Assembly (NCBI GenBank): GCA_017557925.1
Contig: JAFYWO010000162.1
Location: forward strand, 1-13,032
DNA from: Alphaproteobacteria bacterium
Lineage (GTDB): Bacteria > Pseudomonadota > Alphaproteobacteria > RF32 > CAG-239
Length of the DNA stretch: 13,032 nt
Direction of reading: 5' to 3'
A program made the position numbers and the translations under genes. Shown here piece by piece: positions 1 through 6,686 of the stretch; position 1 is the stretch's first letter, and every line of letters starts with the position of its first letter. The notes under the pieces were generated by a model that searched no databases, had not been told where the DNA came from, and was given only the letters and a program-made list of their open reading frames with translations.

Positions 1-1
1 G

Positions 2-349
2 GATATGGTATTAGAATATTTTCCATCCGGAAGTAAAAAAATAGAAATAATCTTTTTTGCAAACGGAGAAATAACTATTAAAAAATTCTTAGAAGACGGC
101 ACCGTTGACAAAGAAGCATTGCTTAATGAAGATGGAGATTTTTATATTCAAAAACCGCAATCAGATGTAATTAAGTCATTCAGACAGCGCTACTGGGTTG
201 ATTATAATAATCCTCATTGGATAGAAAATTCAGATAAATATTCAATAACTTCAATACCACGCCTGACATTGGATGTAGCAGCATATATGTTAGTAGAGCT
301 AGATATTGAAGTTCCCGATATATTGAAAAATATTTATTCTGTTTACTAA
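2..349 (+). CDS. Hypothetical protein, probably the C-terminal part of a longer gene
   Basis: The reading frame is open from the window edge to the TAA at 347-349. An ATG lies at 5-7, but only four bases precede it, so neither a ribosome binding site nor the true start can be judged, and the gene probably begins upstream. About 114 residues are visible. They are acidic and aromatic-rich, without a signal peptide, membrane segment or motif I recognise. A strand-rich start (IIFFANGEITI at residues 15-25) loosely resembles the FFxNGxF motif of the four paralogs at 5366-10021, but this is too short to claim homology. No terminator follows the stop. The next gene has its own candidate promoter seven bases later. 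Confidence 0.6.
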   Translation, partial: DMVLEYFPSGSKKIEIIFFANGEITIKKFLEDGTVDKEALLNEDGDFYIQKPQSDVIKSFRQRYWVDYNNPHWIENSDKYSITSIPRLTLDVAAYMLVELDIEVPDILKNIYSVY

Positions 350-355
350 AAAATA

Positions 356-383
356 TTGACTACAGAAAAAAATAAATTAAAAT
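356..383 (+). promoter_or_regulatory. Candidate sigma70-type promoter for the 431 gene
   Basis: TTGACT (356-361) is followed by a 16-base spacer and TAAAAT (378-383). Transcription from about 390 would give a leader of about 40 nt before the ATG at 431. The TTG of this -35 box opens an in-frame reading frame, but it is better read as promoter than as start codon. Confidence 0.5.
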
Positions 384-430
384 CCATAATAACAAATATA
401 AGAATATGTTCAATTTTTAATATATACATT

Positions 431-1234
431 ATGGATAAATTAACTATTGCTGAAATCAATCTCTTGAGAGATGAGGCAGAAAAGGAAAGAGCGACGCATC
501 GTTCTATTCTTAAAGAAATCAGTTCCTACGAATGCATTTGGAAAGAAAACGGCTTGGATACAATGCCGGAAGAACTTCAGCTTCAGATTTTGGAGCGTAA
601 CCGCAAAGATGAGATAGAACCGTTGCTTGATAGCTATGCAAAAGAGTTATACAGTCATTTGCGTGGTTCAACAATGAAGAGAGAACTTTCAACTGCTTTT
701 CAGCTCAAACTTTATGAGAAAAGAGCTACAAAAGGTAATCTTGTCTATGTTTTGCTAACCAAATGCCTTGTATGCTTGAGTTTGGAGAAAATCTTAATAG
801 ATAGCAACTCATCGCATATGTTTGACCCTAAATCAGCAGAGGCAGAGGGGTATTTGGTATCAACACTCATAGAAAAAGCAAAAAAGTATGATGATGCTTC
901 TTTGTTTGATACTATCGGAAGATACTATCGCCTCCGACGTTTTCAGGATAGTTCTGAAAACCTGTTTGTTGAATTTATTTCATCAATCAAAACCGGTAGA
1001 GATTCAACAATTGATGCTGCCGAAAAACTTTTGAAGGACTATATTTCGTCTTATGATTATTTAACAGAAAGTGCTGAGAATACATTGGTATCAAAGTGTA
1101 ATCACGCATTGATAATGTATTACTTGGAAAATTCTAAGAAAGGATTAAGCTACCAGTCTTCAGTAGATTTGCTTTTAAAACGTGCAAACAAAGAGGAGAT
1201 TGAGCTTTATTTTAAGCGCTATTCAATGCTCTAA
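431..1234 (+). CDS. Hypothetical helical cytosolic protein (267 aa)
   Basis: I do not recognise this family. The protein reads as mostly alpha-helical, with a charged N-terminal half (long Glu/Lys/Arg helices, residues 1-80) and further amphipathic helices. There is no signal peptide or membrane segment. A TPR-like or helical-repeat fold is possible but not shown. I chose the ATG at 431 over an in-frame TTG at 356 because the TTG belongs to a -35 box and has no ribosome binding site. The ATG also has the G-free, AT-rich upstream stretch and ATTATG context shared with the other accessory genes here. A strong hairpin terminator follows the stop. Its last six codons and stop recur at 2159-2179 as a by-product of the downstream tandem duplication. 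Confidence 0.8.
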   Translation: MDKLTIAEINLLRDEAEKERATHRSILKEISSYECIWKENGLDTMPEELQLQILERNRKDEIEPLLDSYAKELYSHLRGSTMKRELSTAFQLKLYEKRATKGNLVYVLLTKCLVCLSLEKILIDSNSSHMFDPKSAEAEGYLVSTLIEKAKKYDDASLFDTIGRYYRLRRFQDSSENLFVEFISSIKTGRDSTIDAAEKLLKDYISSYDYLTESAENTLVSKCNHALIMYYLENSKKGLSYQSSVDLLLKRANKEEIELYFKRYSML

Positions 1235-1266
1235 AGTAGGCCTCAAACCAAAAGTTTATTGATTAA

Positions 1267-1309
1267 ACATCCCATAGATTGCATCAGCAATTTTTGGGGT
1301 GTTTTTTTT
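1267..1309 (+). terminator. Intrinsic terminator of the 431 gene
   Basis: ACATCCC (1267-1273) pairs with GGGGTGT (1296-1302). Inside it, AGATTGC (1277-1283 region) pairs with GCAATTT around an ATCA loop. A run of eight T follows. The same element recurs at 2212-2252. Confidence 0.85.
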
Positions 1310-1330
1310 GTAAAATAATAGAAATATGTG

Positions 1331-1359
1331 TTGACAAATATACAAAAATATATAATAAT
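1331..1359 (+). promoter_or_regulatory. Promoter of the first secreted-protein gene
   Basis: TTGACA (1331-1336), a 17-base spacer and AATAAT (1354-1359). A perfect TATAAT at 1351-1356 has only a 14-base spacer, so AATAAT is preferred; the second copy has GATAAT at the equivalent place. The predicted leader is about 40 nt. Confidence 0.75.
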
Positions 1360-1405
1360 AACCTTGTGATTATTAAAATTTATGTTTAATTAAATTCTTA
1401 TTATT

Positions 1406-2119
1406 ATGAAGAATTTTATCGTAACAATCTTGATGATTGTTTGTATGTTTGTAAGTGCTGTTAAGTCTATGGCACAAGTTGTTAACCATGAAACTGCTAC
1501 TATCTCAGTGGCAGAAGTTTCTGAACCTAAAGTTGTAGCAGATTATATCGCTACTGACATTTGGGTGAATAAGGTAACTAATGGTTTTCACAGCGACGTA
1601 GAAGTGCATGAAATTGCATCTAACTACATCTGGTTCGTTCGTAATCATGCGAGAACTTTGTTCCATTGGGACGGTGCTAACTTGATGATTGTAGACCTCT
1701 TTATGAGTGCTTACAATAAGTCAACAAGAGATGCAATGCCAATTTGTGTGGATAATGGCTTTCAGTATTACTATACTGTTCAAGCTGATGGCAGTTTAGG
1801 TGCCAATTATCCTCAGCCTTCTATGAACATCTTGTCTTTCTCAGCTCTTAATGGGTGGAAGAATAAGAAGGTTCGTGAAGAATCATTTGATGTTGGCTAT
1901 GTTTTTTACAACAAGAAGAGCACCATTTATGAGGGAATGCTACTCGGAAGTGTAGGTGGAAAGTTTAGTGGTATGGAAAGTGAATTACATTTTTTATTCT
2001 ACTATGATGTTATCGTAGAAAAGAAGAAAATAACACTGAAAATCTACAAAACAGACCTCACAACACCAGAACATCACAAACAAATATTCTTTGAAAGAGT
2101 ATTTACTGTGGATAAGTAA
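1406..2119 (+). CDS. Secreted hypothetical protein, tandem copy 1 (237 aa)
   Basis: The N-terminus is a Sec signal peptide: Lys-2, a hydrophobic core at residues 4-18, then SMA followed by Gln-24, giving a likely signal peptidase I cut after Ala-23. There is no lipobox, so the mature protein should be periplasmic or exported. The mature part is strand-rich and not recognised. It shares short blocks with the next gene: RTLFHWDG, YPxPSxNIL, YNKKxT and YDVIVEKxKxTL, plus a VDK end. The start ATG has no Shine-Dalgarno sequence; the last 20 leader bases contain no G. The gene has its own promoter and terminator and looks monocistronic. It is paralogous to 2350-2988, and their middle regions differ much more than their ends. 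Confidence 0.85.
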   Translation: MKNFIVTILMIVCMFVSAVKSMAQVVNHETATISVAEVSEPKVVADYIATDIWVNKVTNGFHSDVEVHEIASNYIWFVRNHARTLFHWDGANLMIVDLFMSAYNKSTRDAMPICVDNGFQYYYTVQADGSLGANYPQPSMNILSFSALNGWKNKKVREESFDVGYVFYNKKSTIYEGMLLGSVGGKFSGMESELHFLFYYDVIVEKKKITLKIYKTDLTTPEHHKQIFFERVFTVDK

Positions 2120-2123
2120 AACA

Positions 2124-2153
2124 AAAAAGCTCCAATTTATTGGGGCTTTTTTG
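2124..2153 (+). terminator. Intrinsic terminator of secreted-protein gene copy 1
   Basis: AAAAAAGCTCCAA pairs with TTGGGGCTTTTTT around a short TTTA-containing loop, starting five bases after the stop. It ends in a T run. Confidence 0.85.
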
Positions 2154-2158
2154 TTTTA

Positions 2159-2179
2159 AAGCGCTATTCAATGCTCTAA
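2159..2179 (+). pseudogene. Leftover last codons of the 431 gene
   Basis: Six codons plus stop (KRYSML, TAA) repeat the end of the 431 gene at 1214-1234. They are not attached to an open gene here. They show that the duplicated unit began inside the 3' end of the upstream gene. Confidence 0.85.
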
Positions 2180-2211
2180 AATAGGCTTCAAACCAAAAGT
2201 TTATTGATTAA

Positions 2212-2252
2212 ACATCCCATAGATTGCATCAGCAATTTTTGGGGTGTTTTTT
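2212..2252 (+). terminator. Duplicated terminator (orphan copy)
   Basis: Same nested hairpin as 1267-1309, with a six-T tail. It now sits behind a second terminator (2124-2153), so it looks redundant for the 1406 gene. Confidence 0.75.
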
Positions 2253-2273
2253 GTAAAATAATAGGAATATGTA

Positions 2274-2302
2274 TTGACAAATATACAAAAATATGTGATA
2301 AT
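2274..2302 (+). promoter_or_regulatory. Promoter of the second secreted-protein gene
   Basis: TTGACA (2274-2279), a 17-base spacer and GATAAT (2297-2302). The predicted leader is about 41 nt. It is equivalent to the promoter at 1331-1359. Confidence 0.8.
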
Positions 2303-2349
2303 AATCTTGAGAAAATAAACTTTATGTCTAATTAAAAATTCTTATTATT

Positions 2350-2988
2350 ATGAAGAATTTTATCGTAACAATCTTGATGATTGTTTCTATGTTGGTAAGT
2401 GCTGTTAAGTCTATGGCACAAGTTGTTAATCCTGAAACTGCTACTATCTCAGTGGCAGAAGTTTCAAAACCATTTCTAGAAGACGATGTTGCTGCGGGAA
2501 TATGGGGATATAAGAACTTAAAGGGGTATCCAATTGCATCTGATGGTATATGGTTTGCAACAAGTCATAAGCGAACCTTGTTCCATTGGGATGGTTTGAA
2601 CTTGGTTGTAACTGATATCTTCCTTAATCTTCGTGAAAAAACGGAAAAGGGAGATATGGTAATAGAGTGGTTTGATGCACCGACAGTGCAATCAAATGGC
2701 TCATTGACTACTTACCCGGAGCCTTCTGTAAATATCTTGGTATTTACCGCTGGTCATGGTTGTAAAAATAAGGAGGTATACAAAAGTGCCTCTATTTCTT
2801 ACAACAAGAAGAATACAGTTTATAGTGGAATAACACTTGGCTGTTTCTTTGATGATGATGCAGGGATTGAACTTTATTTTTCTTATGATGTTATCGTAGA
2901 AAAGAATAAGGTAACACTGAGGGTTTACGAGGAACACGACAACTTCCAGCAAACACTCTTTCTAAGAGAGTTTGTTGTGGACAAGTAA
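2350..2988 (+). CDS. Secreted hypothetical protein, tandem copy 2 (212 aa)
   Basis: Paralog of the preceding gene. The signal peptide is almost unchanged (C13S and F15L within it) with the same predicted cut before Gln-24. After residue 41 the two proteins diverge strongly and this one is 25 residues shorter. The shared blocks RTLFHWDG, YPxPSxNIL, YNKKxTxY and YDVIVEKxKxTL keep the order of a common fold. No function is recognised. The ATG lies in ATTATG with no Shine-Dalgarno sequence, as in copy 1. The gene has its own promoter and terminator and runs convergent to the nitroreductase gene. Exported localisation is inferred from the signal peptide; everything beyond that is unknown. Confidence 0.85.
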   Translation: MKNFIVTILMIVSMLVSAVKSMAQVVNPETATISVAEVSKPFLEDDVAAGIWGYKNLKGYPIASDGIWFATSHKRTLFHWDGLNLVVTDIFLNLREKTEKGDMVIEWFDAPTVQSNGSLTTYPEPSVNILVFTAGHGCKNKEVYKSASISYNKKNTVYSGITLGCFFDDDAGIELYFSYDVIVEKNKVTLRVYEEHDNFQQTLFLREFVVDK

Positions 2989-2992
2989 AACG

Positions 2993-3019
2993 AAAAGCCC
3001 CAATTTATTGGGGCTTTTT
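2993..3019 (+). terminator. Intrinsic terminator of secreted-protein gene copy 2
   Basis: AAAAGCCCCAA pairs with TTGGGGCTTTTT around a short loop, five bases after the stop. On the minus strand it also ends in four T, so it may serve the convergent nitroreductase gene as well. It is nearly the same sequence as 2124-2153. Confidence 0.85.
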
Positions 3020-3032
3020 GGTGTGAATTATT

Positions 3033-3563
3033 CTAAAAAGTTTCAAAATAAACTCTATCTTTTTTAAGTCTATCCTGAGGAACTTTCGGGGTTTCTTCCG
3101 GATATCCGATTGTAACCATTGCTACAGGGAGCATAGTTTCAGGCATATTGAATTTTTCTCTTAAACCCTCAATAACCATCGGCATAGGAGCAGCACCGCA
3201 GAAGCATGCACCCAAACCTTTGGCATGGCAAGCAAGTAAAAGGTTTTGTGCAGCTAGAGCGCCATCAATTTGAGCATAGTTCCAACCTTCTTTTGGGCGA
3301 TTAAAAGTTTCTTCCATATCCGCACAAACAACAATAACACAAGCTGCATCTTTAGCAAAAGAAGTCCAGGGTTGCAAAGCACGCAAACCTTTTAATGTTT
3401 CTTTATTTTCAATAACTAAAAAGTGCCAAGGTTGTTTGTTGTGAGCAGAAGGGGCATAACTTGCCGCTCTGATAAGTTCGTATATTTCGTCTTTTGTAAG
3501 AGTTTTTTCTGGATTATATTTACGAATAGAACGACGACTCAAAAGTCCTTCATACAATTCCAT
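3033..3563 (-). CDS. Nitroreductase family protein (FMN-dependent, 176 aa)
   Basis: Members bind FMN and use NAD(P)H to reduce nitroaromatic, quinone or flavin substrates in the cytosol; the natural substrate here is unknown. Family marks are RRSIRKY at residues 10-16 (FMN phosphate contact), APSAHNKQPW at 37-46, GLGACFCG at 116-123 and IGYP at 152-155. The length is typical of the compact single-domain class, which acts as a dimer. AAGGAG (3571-3576) stands seven bases before the ATG, so the start is clear. It follows the 202-aa gene by 23 bases on the same strand, so the two probably form an operon. The convergent terminator at 2993-3019 may end its transcript. Confidence 0.9.
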   Translation of the reverse strand: MELYEGLLSRRSIRKYNPEKTLTKDEIYELIRAASYAPSAHNKQPWHFLVIENKETLKGLRALQPWTSFAKDAACVIVVCADMEETFNRPKEGWNYAQIDGALAAQNLLLACHAKGLGACFCGAAPMPMVIEGLREKFNMPETMLPVAMVTIGYPEETPKVPQDRLKKDRVYFETF

Positions 3564-3586
3564 ATCACATCTCCTTATAAAAAAAA

Positions 3587-4195
3587 TTAATTTACTTGTT
3601 TATTTAATTCATCAAATTTAGGCAAAACCAAATGTTCAATTAAGAAAGAAAAAATCTCATTTGCTTTCTTGTCCATATTAACAATTACCTTAAATATATT
3701 ATCGTCTTCTTTATTCATTTTCTCCAATTTTTGAGATAGCACATAATATGCTTCAGCCAAATCTGACAATGAATTTATAAGCTCTCCGGCAAATAAAGGT
3801 ATATCAAGTTTTTCTAAACCGCCCCAAAAACCTTCTACAAAACCGCATTCAATTTGTCTGCTTCTTTGTCTGCAAAGAATAATCAATTCATCTCTACAGC
3901 CATTTACAGCTTTTGGCAACAAAAGATTGTTATCCTTTATTTTAGAAAACATTTCATCCCAAAGTCCCATAAAAAACTTAAAGAACAAGTTAGCCTCATC
4001 TTTTGTTTGTAAACGAGGTTGCTTATTTTCTCCAAATAAAGAAGAAATGACATCTGTTGGTCTCAAATTTACATTCGGAGAGCAAATAGCACCTGCAAAT
4101 TTAAGTTTAACTTCATTTATTTCGGTTGGGCAATTATAATGATTTAAAAAGTTTTTAAACTTATCATCCCCAATATATACATTTTCACTTTGCAT
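3587..4195 (-). CDS. UPF0149 (YgfB/YecA)-like hypothetical protein (202 aa)
   Basis: I place this tentatively in the UPF0149 family of small helical proteins of poorly known role. Residues 33-60 (FAGAICSPN, then LRPTDVISSLFGE) follow the family's pattern of HGFLxAxxxxP, then xxPSEWLxxLFGE. Residues 116-126 (ECGFVEGFWGG) fit the second WCxGFLxG-type motif. The usual first His and Trp are not conserved and the C-terminal SEC-C zinc motif of YecA is absent, so the match is weak. There is no signal peptide. The Shine-Dalgarno sequence is poor (GAAGTAG, about ten bases before the ATG). It is the first gene of a probable pair with the nitroreductase, and is divergent from the lipoprotein gene across 60 bases. 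Confidence 0.8.
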   Translation of the reverse strand: MQSENVYIGDDKFKNFLNHYNCPTEINEVKLKFAGAICSPNVNLRPTDVISSLFGENKQPRLQTKDEANLFFKFFMGLWDEMFSKIKDNNLLLPKAVNGCRDELIILCRQRSRQIECGFVEGFWGGLEKLDIPLFAGELINSLSDLAEAYYVLSQKLEKMNKEDDNIFKVIVNMDKKANEIFSFLIEHLVLPKFDELNKQVN

Positions 4196-4241
4196 TTTAA
4201 TTCTACTTCATATATAGTGTTAAACATACTTGAAATATAAT

Positions 4242-4246
4242 GGGAG
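4242..4246 (+). promoter_or_regulatory. Ribosome binding site that supports a TTG start
   Basis: GGGAG ends nine bases before the TTG at 4256. No in-frame ATG exists between the upstream stop at 4238-4240 and residue 12, so this site decides the start. A TATAAT at 4236-4241 overlaps its upstream edge; if it were the -10 box, the message would lack this site. Confidence 0.55.
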
Positions 4247-4255
4247 TTTTACAAA

Positions 4256-4570
4256 TTGTCCACATTTAAATTATCGTTATTGCTTTTTATGGTTTTAACT
4301 ATTAGCAGTTGTTCGCAATTCGCCCCGTTTGAGGACAGGAGACGTGAGCCTCAAACAGAACGTATTTATGTTGGAACGTCAAAAGAGGGCGCTCCGACTA
4401 TATGCTATAATCCTTTGTTTTATAATAAAGTTGAGATAAATAAAATAGCAGATGATATCTGCAAAGATTATGATTCAAAAACTAAAGCTTCTTTAGTTAA
4501 AAACGATATTTTTTCTTGCCGTCTGTTTGTTCCCTCCCGAGCTTATTATAAATGTATTGTTGATAAATAA
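4256..4570 (+). CDS. Small lipoprotein with four cysteines (104 aa)
   Basis: The N-terminus is a lipoprotein signal: Lys-5, a hydrophobic core at residues 6-16, then the lipobox ISSC with Cys-19 as the lipidated residue. It would be processed by Lgt, Lsp and perhaps Lnt, and could be a client of the LolCD system encoded in this window. The mature part of about 86 residues has Cys-50, 69, 88 and 100, which may form two disulfides in the periplasm. I do not recognise a named family. The start is TTG; the first in-frame ATG (residue 12) would leave too short a signal. The phosphomannomutase gene follows 32 bases later with no terminator between, so the two are probably co-transcribed. Confidence 0.8.
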   Translation: MSTFKLSLLLFMVLTISSCSQFAPFEDRRREPQTERIYVGTSKEGAPTICYNPLFYNKVEINKIADDICKDYDSKTKASLVKNDIFSCRLFVPSRAYYKCIVDK

Positions 4571-4602
4571 TACATTTTTCCTAAATAAAAAGGAGAAAAA
4601 GG

Positions 4603-5313
4603 ATGAACATATATGTATTTGATATGGATGGGACATTAACTCCTGCGCGTCAACCGATGCACAAAGATTTCAGTTCTCGTTTTTTGCCTTGGTTAAAGAC
4701 AAAAATAGCTTATATAGTAGCCGGTTCTAATTATGAAAAAGTAACCGAGCAATTACCGCCGGATGTAGTATCTTCTTTTAGTGGTATATTTAGCTCAATG
4801 GGTAATGTTTACCATCAAAAAGGCAAAGAAATTTATAGAAATGAGATAAAACTTGATAAAAATATGCTCAAAGCATTGGAACGCTTTCGTAAATCTACTA
4901 CATATCCCGATAAGCTTTATACAAATTATATGGAGCTTCGTCCCGGTATGTTAAACTTTAGCGTTCTTGGTCGTAATTGTCCGTTTTCGGAGCGTGAAAA
5001 ATATCATAACTGGGATAATATTCATTTTGAGCGCCAAAAAATATCGGAAGATATGAATAAAAATTTCCCTAATTATGACTTTAGTCTTGGCGGTAAAATA
5101 TCCATAGATATCGTAGAACGTGGGCGTGGTAAAGAACAAATCGCCAAATATTTGCGCAATCTTTATCCTACCGCTAAGATAATATTTATAGGTGACCGTA
5201 TGCAAAAGGGAGGTAATGACTATAATTTAGCCCAAGAACTTCGCAATATGGAAAATACGGAAGTATATTCTGTTGAAAATCCAAATGATGTGCTTAAATA
5301 TCTTAATATCTGA
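4603..5313 (+). CDS. Eukaryotic-type phosphomannomutase (HAD family, 236 aa)
   Basis: The enzyme is expected to convert mannose 6-phosphate to mannose 1-phosphate (EC 5.4.2.8), feeding GDP-mannose for polysaccharide or glycolipid synthesis in the cytosol. It matches the eukaryotic PMM/Sec53 type, not the usual bacterial ManB/AlgC fold. FDMDGT carries nucleophile Asp-7 and acid Asp-9. TPARQ has Arg-16. VAGSNYEKVTEQL spans 39-51. LRPGMLNFSVLGRNC spans 112-126, with Arg-113, Arg-124 and Arg-131 aligning with human PMM2 Arg-123, Arg-134 and Arg-141. SLGGKISID spans 161-169, and GDRMQKGGNDYN at 197-208 carries the Mg2+ ligands. The length is close to that of eukaryotic members. AAGGAG lies seven bases before the ATG. 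Substrate choice between mannose and glucose phosphates is inferred, not shown. Confidence 0.9.
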   Translation: MNIYVFDMDGTLTPARQPMHKDFSSRFLPWLKTKIAYIVAGSNYEKVTEQLPPDVVSSFSGIFSSMGNVYHQKGKEIYRNEIKLDKNMLKALERFRKSTTYPDKLYTNYMELRPGMLNFSVLGRNCPFSEREKYHNWDNIHFERQKISEDMNKNFPNYDFSLGGKISIDIVERGRGKEQIAKYLRNLYPTAKIIFIGDRMQKGGNDYNLAQELRNMENTEVYSVENPNDVLKYLNI

Positions 5314-5324
5314 AATTGATGAAT

Positions 5325-5367
5325 AAAAAAACTCCCCCAATTCTAATAATTAGGGGGAGTCTTTTTT
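5325..5367. terminator. Bidirectional terminator between convergent genes
   Basis: ACTCCCCC (5331-5338) pairs with GGGGGAGT (5353-5360), extended by AATT/AATT in the loop region. It is flanked by an A run on the left and a T run on the right. It can stop both the phosphomannomutase and the minus-strand paralog, whose stop codon lies in its T run. Confidence 0.85.
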
Positions 5368-6550
5368 AGATTTCAAACAACTTGCTTAAAAGAAGTTTTT
5401 TCAATGATAGCTTCTTTTCGTCATTTTCAATTAAATGATTGCAATACGCAACCAAATAATCAAACATCTTAATAGACAAGTCGTCATCACTTGTTTCTGT
5501 TTGCTCTTTAACAAAGTTGAAAATCTCAAACTTGATTTCATCTTTGCTAAGTCTTGGGTCAAGAACAAAAGTCTTGTCTTTGTTCTTCCAACACAAAAGC
5601 GCATCGTTAATAACAGTTGGCTTTGAAGCAACGTTGTAGGCAATGACGTTTTCTTCCATTCGGTTAAAACCATTGCCTTTAACTGTTTTCTTAACTACAA
5701 TACTCTCATTGCGCCAGAAAACTTCAAGATTACCCTTTGACCAAATAGGAACACCGTCAGCAATAACTTGCTTGTGTGTCATACAGTCATAGGTTTTTGA
5801 ACCGATAACATAAAAACGGTCATAATTTTCCAGAACTGCTCCGTTTAAGATTCTGATTAACTGTGCCTTTTTGTTAAAAAGACAAGTATTCAAGTCTGTC
5901 TTTGCTAAGAAATCGCCATTGCTCATAACTGTAATGTCTTTAATGTTATAAGCAAGTTTTATTTCCTTAAAGTTCTTGTCAAAGATTTTAGCCTCACCGT
6001 TTTTGTAAATAACAAAAATCAGTCCTTCTTTGTTGTCATACATCTTTTCTATGTCTTCATAGAGGCCGACATAAAACAACTCCTTAAAGTCAAGCTTGTT
6101 GACCTTTGCCAAAAAGCATTTGTTCTGACACTTCAACGCAACAGTATCAAAAATAAAGCAAAACTTGTTGAAGATTTTAAATCCTGAATGATAACAGCTG
6201 ATACCATCTTCTTTAGTTAACCTTGCCTTGCAGTAAAGGTCTTTCTGATAAACATACTTTGCTTTAATATTTCCTTTTGGGGAAATCAAAATAGTTTCAT
6301 CATTTTCAAACCCAACCAAAACATACCCATTCAACTTTGTGTTAATAAAATTAACCTTTGAGAAAACAGGGTAGGTAAAATCCGGAAACCAAACATTGAA
6401 CAAACAATCGTCGTCTATTTGAGCAATGAGTCCATTTGGAAAAACAGTCAGATAGTTGCTTGAGCATTCTAAATTACTTAACACCTTCCAGTAGCCACTT
6501 GCCGTATTATAGGCGCTACTGTCAAAATTTAACTTTCTATACTTACACAT
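5366..6550 (-). CDS. Paralog A: strand-rich hypothetical protein (394 aa)
   Basis: First (most downstream) of four related genes; function not recognised. The shared mark is an N-terminal GYWKVL (19-24) followed by FPNGLIAQI (37-45), matching the FFxNGxFxI of the other three. The body is a run of short beta-strands with NG, DG and KG turns, suggesting a WG-like or beta-propeller repeat. The last 60 residues turn helical and Lys/Leu-rich. I start it at the ATG at 6550, not the in-frame ATG at 6586. The earlier one would sit about three bases from the predicted transcription start, and its MYFFVLFYILL stretch is translated AT-rich leader. The chosen start has the ATTATG context and no Shine-Dalgarno sequence. 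No signal peptide remains after this correction. Confidence 0.8.
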   Translation of the reverse strand: MCKYRKLNFDSSAYNTASGYWKVLSNLECSSNYLTVFPNGLIAQIDDDCLFNVWFPDFTYPVFSKVNFINTKLNGYVLVGFENDETILISPKGNIKAKYVYQKDLYCKARLTKEDGISCYHSGFKIFNKFCFIFDTVALKCQNKCFLAKVNKLDFKELFYVGLYEDIEKMYDNKEGLIFVIYKNGEAKIFDKNFKEIKLAYNIKDITVMSNGDFLAKTDLNTCLFNKKAQLIRILNGAVLENYDRFYVIGSKTYDCMTHKQVIADGVPIWSKGNLEVFWRNESIVVKKTVKGNGFNRMEENVIAYNVASKPTVINDALLCWKNKDKTFVLDPRLSKDEIKFEIFNFVKEQTETSDDDLSIKMFDYLVAYCNHLIENDEKKLSLKKLLLSKLFEI

Positions 6551-6595
6551 AATTAGTAATATATAAAATAAAACAAAAAAATACAAATCAAATAC

Positions 6596-6623
6596 ATTAT
6601 AAACAAAATATTTTTTTTGTCAA
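6596..6623 (-). promoter_or_regulatory. Promoter of paralog A
   Basis: On the minus strand, TTGACA (6618-6623), a 16-base spacer and a perfect TATAAT (6596-6601). Transcription should begin near 6589, giving a leader of about 39 nt to the ATG at 6550. Confidence 0.85.
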
Positions 6624-6641
6624 TACTGCTATAGGTTTTAT

Positions 6642-6680
6642 AAAAAAAAAGAACTCACCGTTTATGGTAAGCTCTTTTTT
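6642..6680 (-). terminator. Intrinsic terminator of paralog B
   Basis: On the minus strand, GAGCTTACC pairs with GGTGAGTTC around a six-base loop, followed by nine T. It lies just after the stop of paralog B and before the promoter of paralog A. Confidence 0.85.
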
Positions 6681-6686
6681 ATAAAA

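Larger units (their letters stand above)
1211..1528 (+). repeat. Tandem direct repeat, copy 1 (gene tail, terminator, promoter, signal peptide)
   Basis: This stretch recurs about 945 bases downstream at 2155-2472 with few changes. It holds the last codons of the 431 gene, its hairpin terminator, a promoter, the leader and the first 41 codons of the 1406 gene. Within those 41 codons the two copies differ by seven bases and four residues. Confidence 0.9.
2155..2472 (+). repeat. Tandem direct repeat, copy 2
   Basis: Near-copy of 1211-1528, containing a leftover gene tail, a second terminator, a promoter, a leader and the signal-peptide codons of the 2350 gene. The homology starts abruptly at TTTAAAGCGCT, which marks the duplication junction right after the terminator of copy 1. 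Confidence 0.9.

Noticed and set aside
356..430. A longer start (TTG at 356) for the helical hypothetical protein
   Set aside because: The TTG is part of a -35 box, no ribosome site precedes it, and the ATG at 431 fits the pattern of the other accessory genes.
1331..2316. Bacteroidota-type promoters (TTG with TAnnTTTG) upstream of the secreted genes
   Set aside because: TAACCTTG and TAATCTTG resemble the -7 box, but the spacing to TTG is too long, whereas TTGACA with a 17-base spacer fits well.
1211..2472. The repeated block as a possible insertion sequence or integration site
   Set aside because: No transposase, terminal inverted repeat or target-site duplication is visible. The pattern fits a simple tandem duplication.
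6551..6586. A hydrophobic N-terminus (MYFFVLFYILL) on paralog A, which could pass for a signal or membrane anchor
   Set aside because: The perfect promoter at 6596-6623 puts transcription start near 6589, about three bases from this ATG. The sister proteins lack such a segment, and the next ATG (6550) has the family start context.
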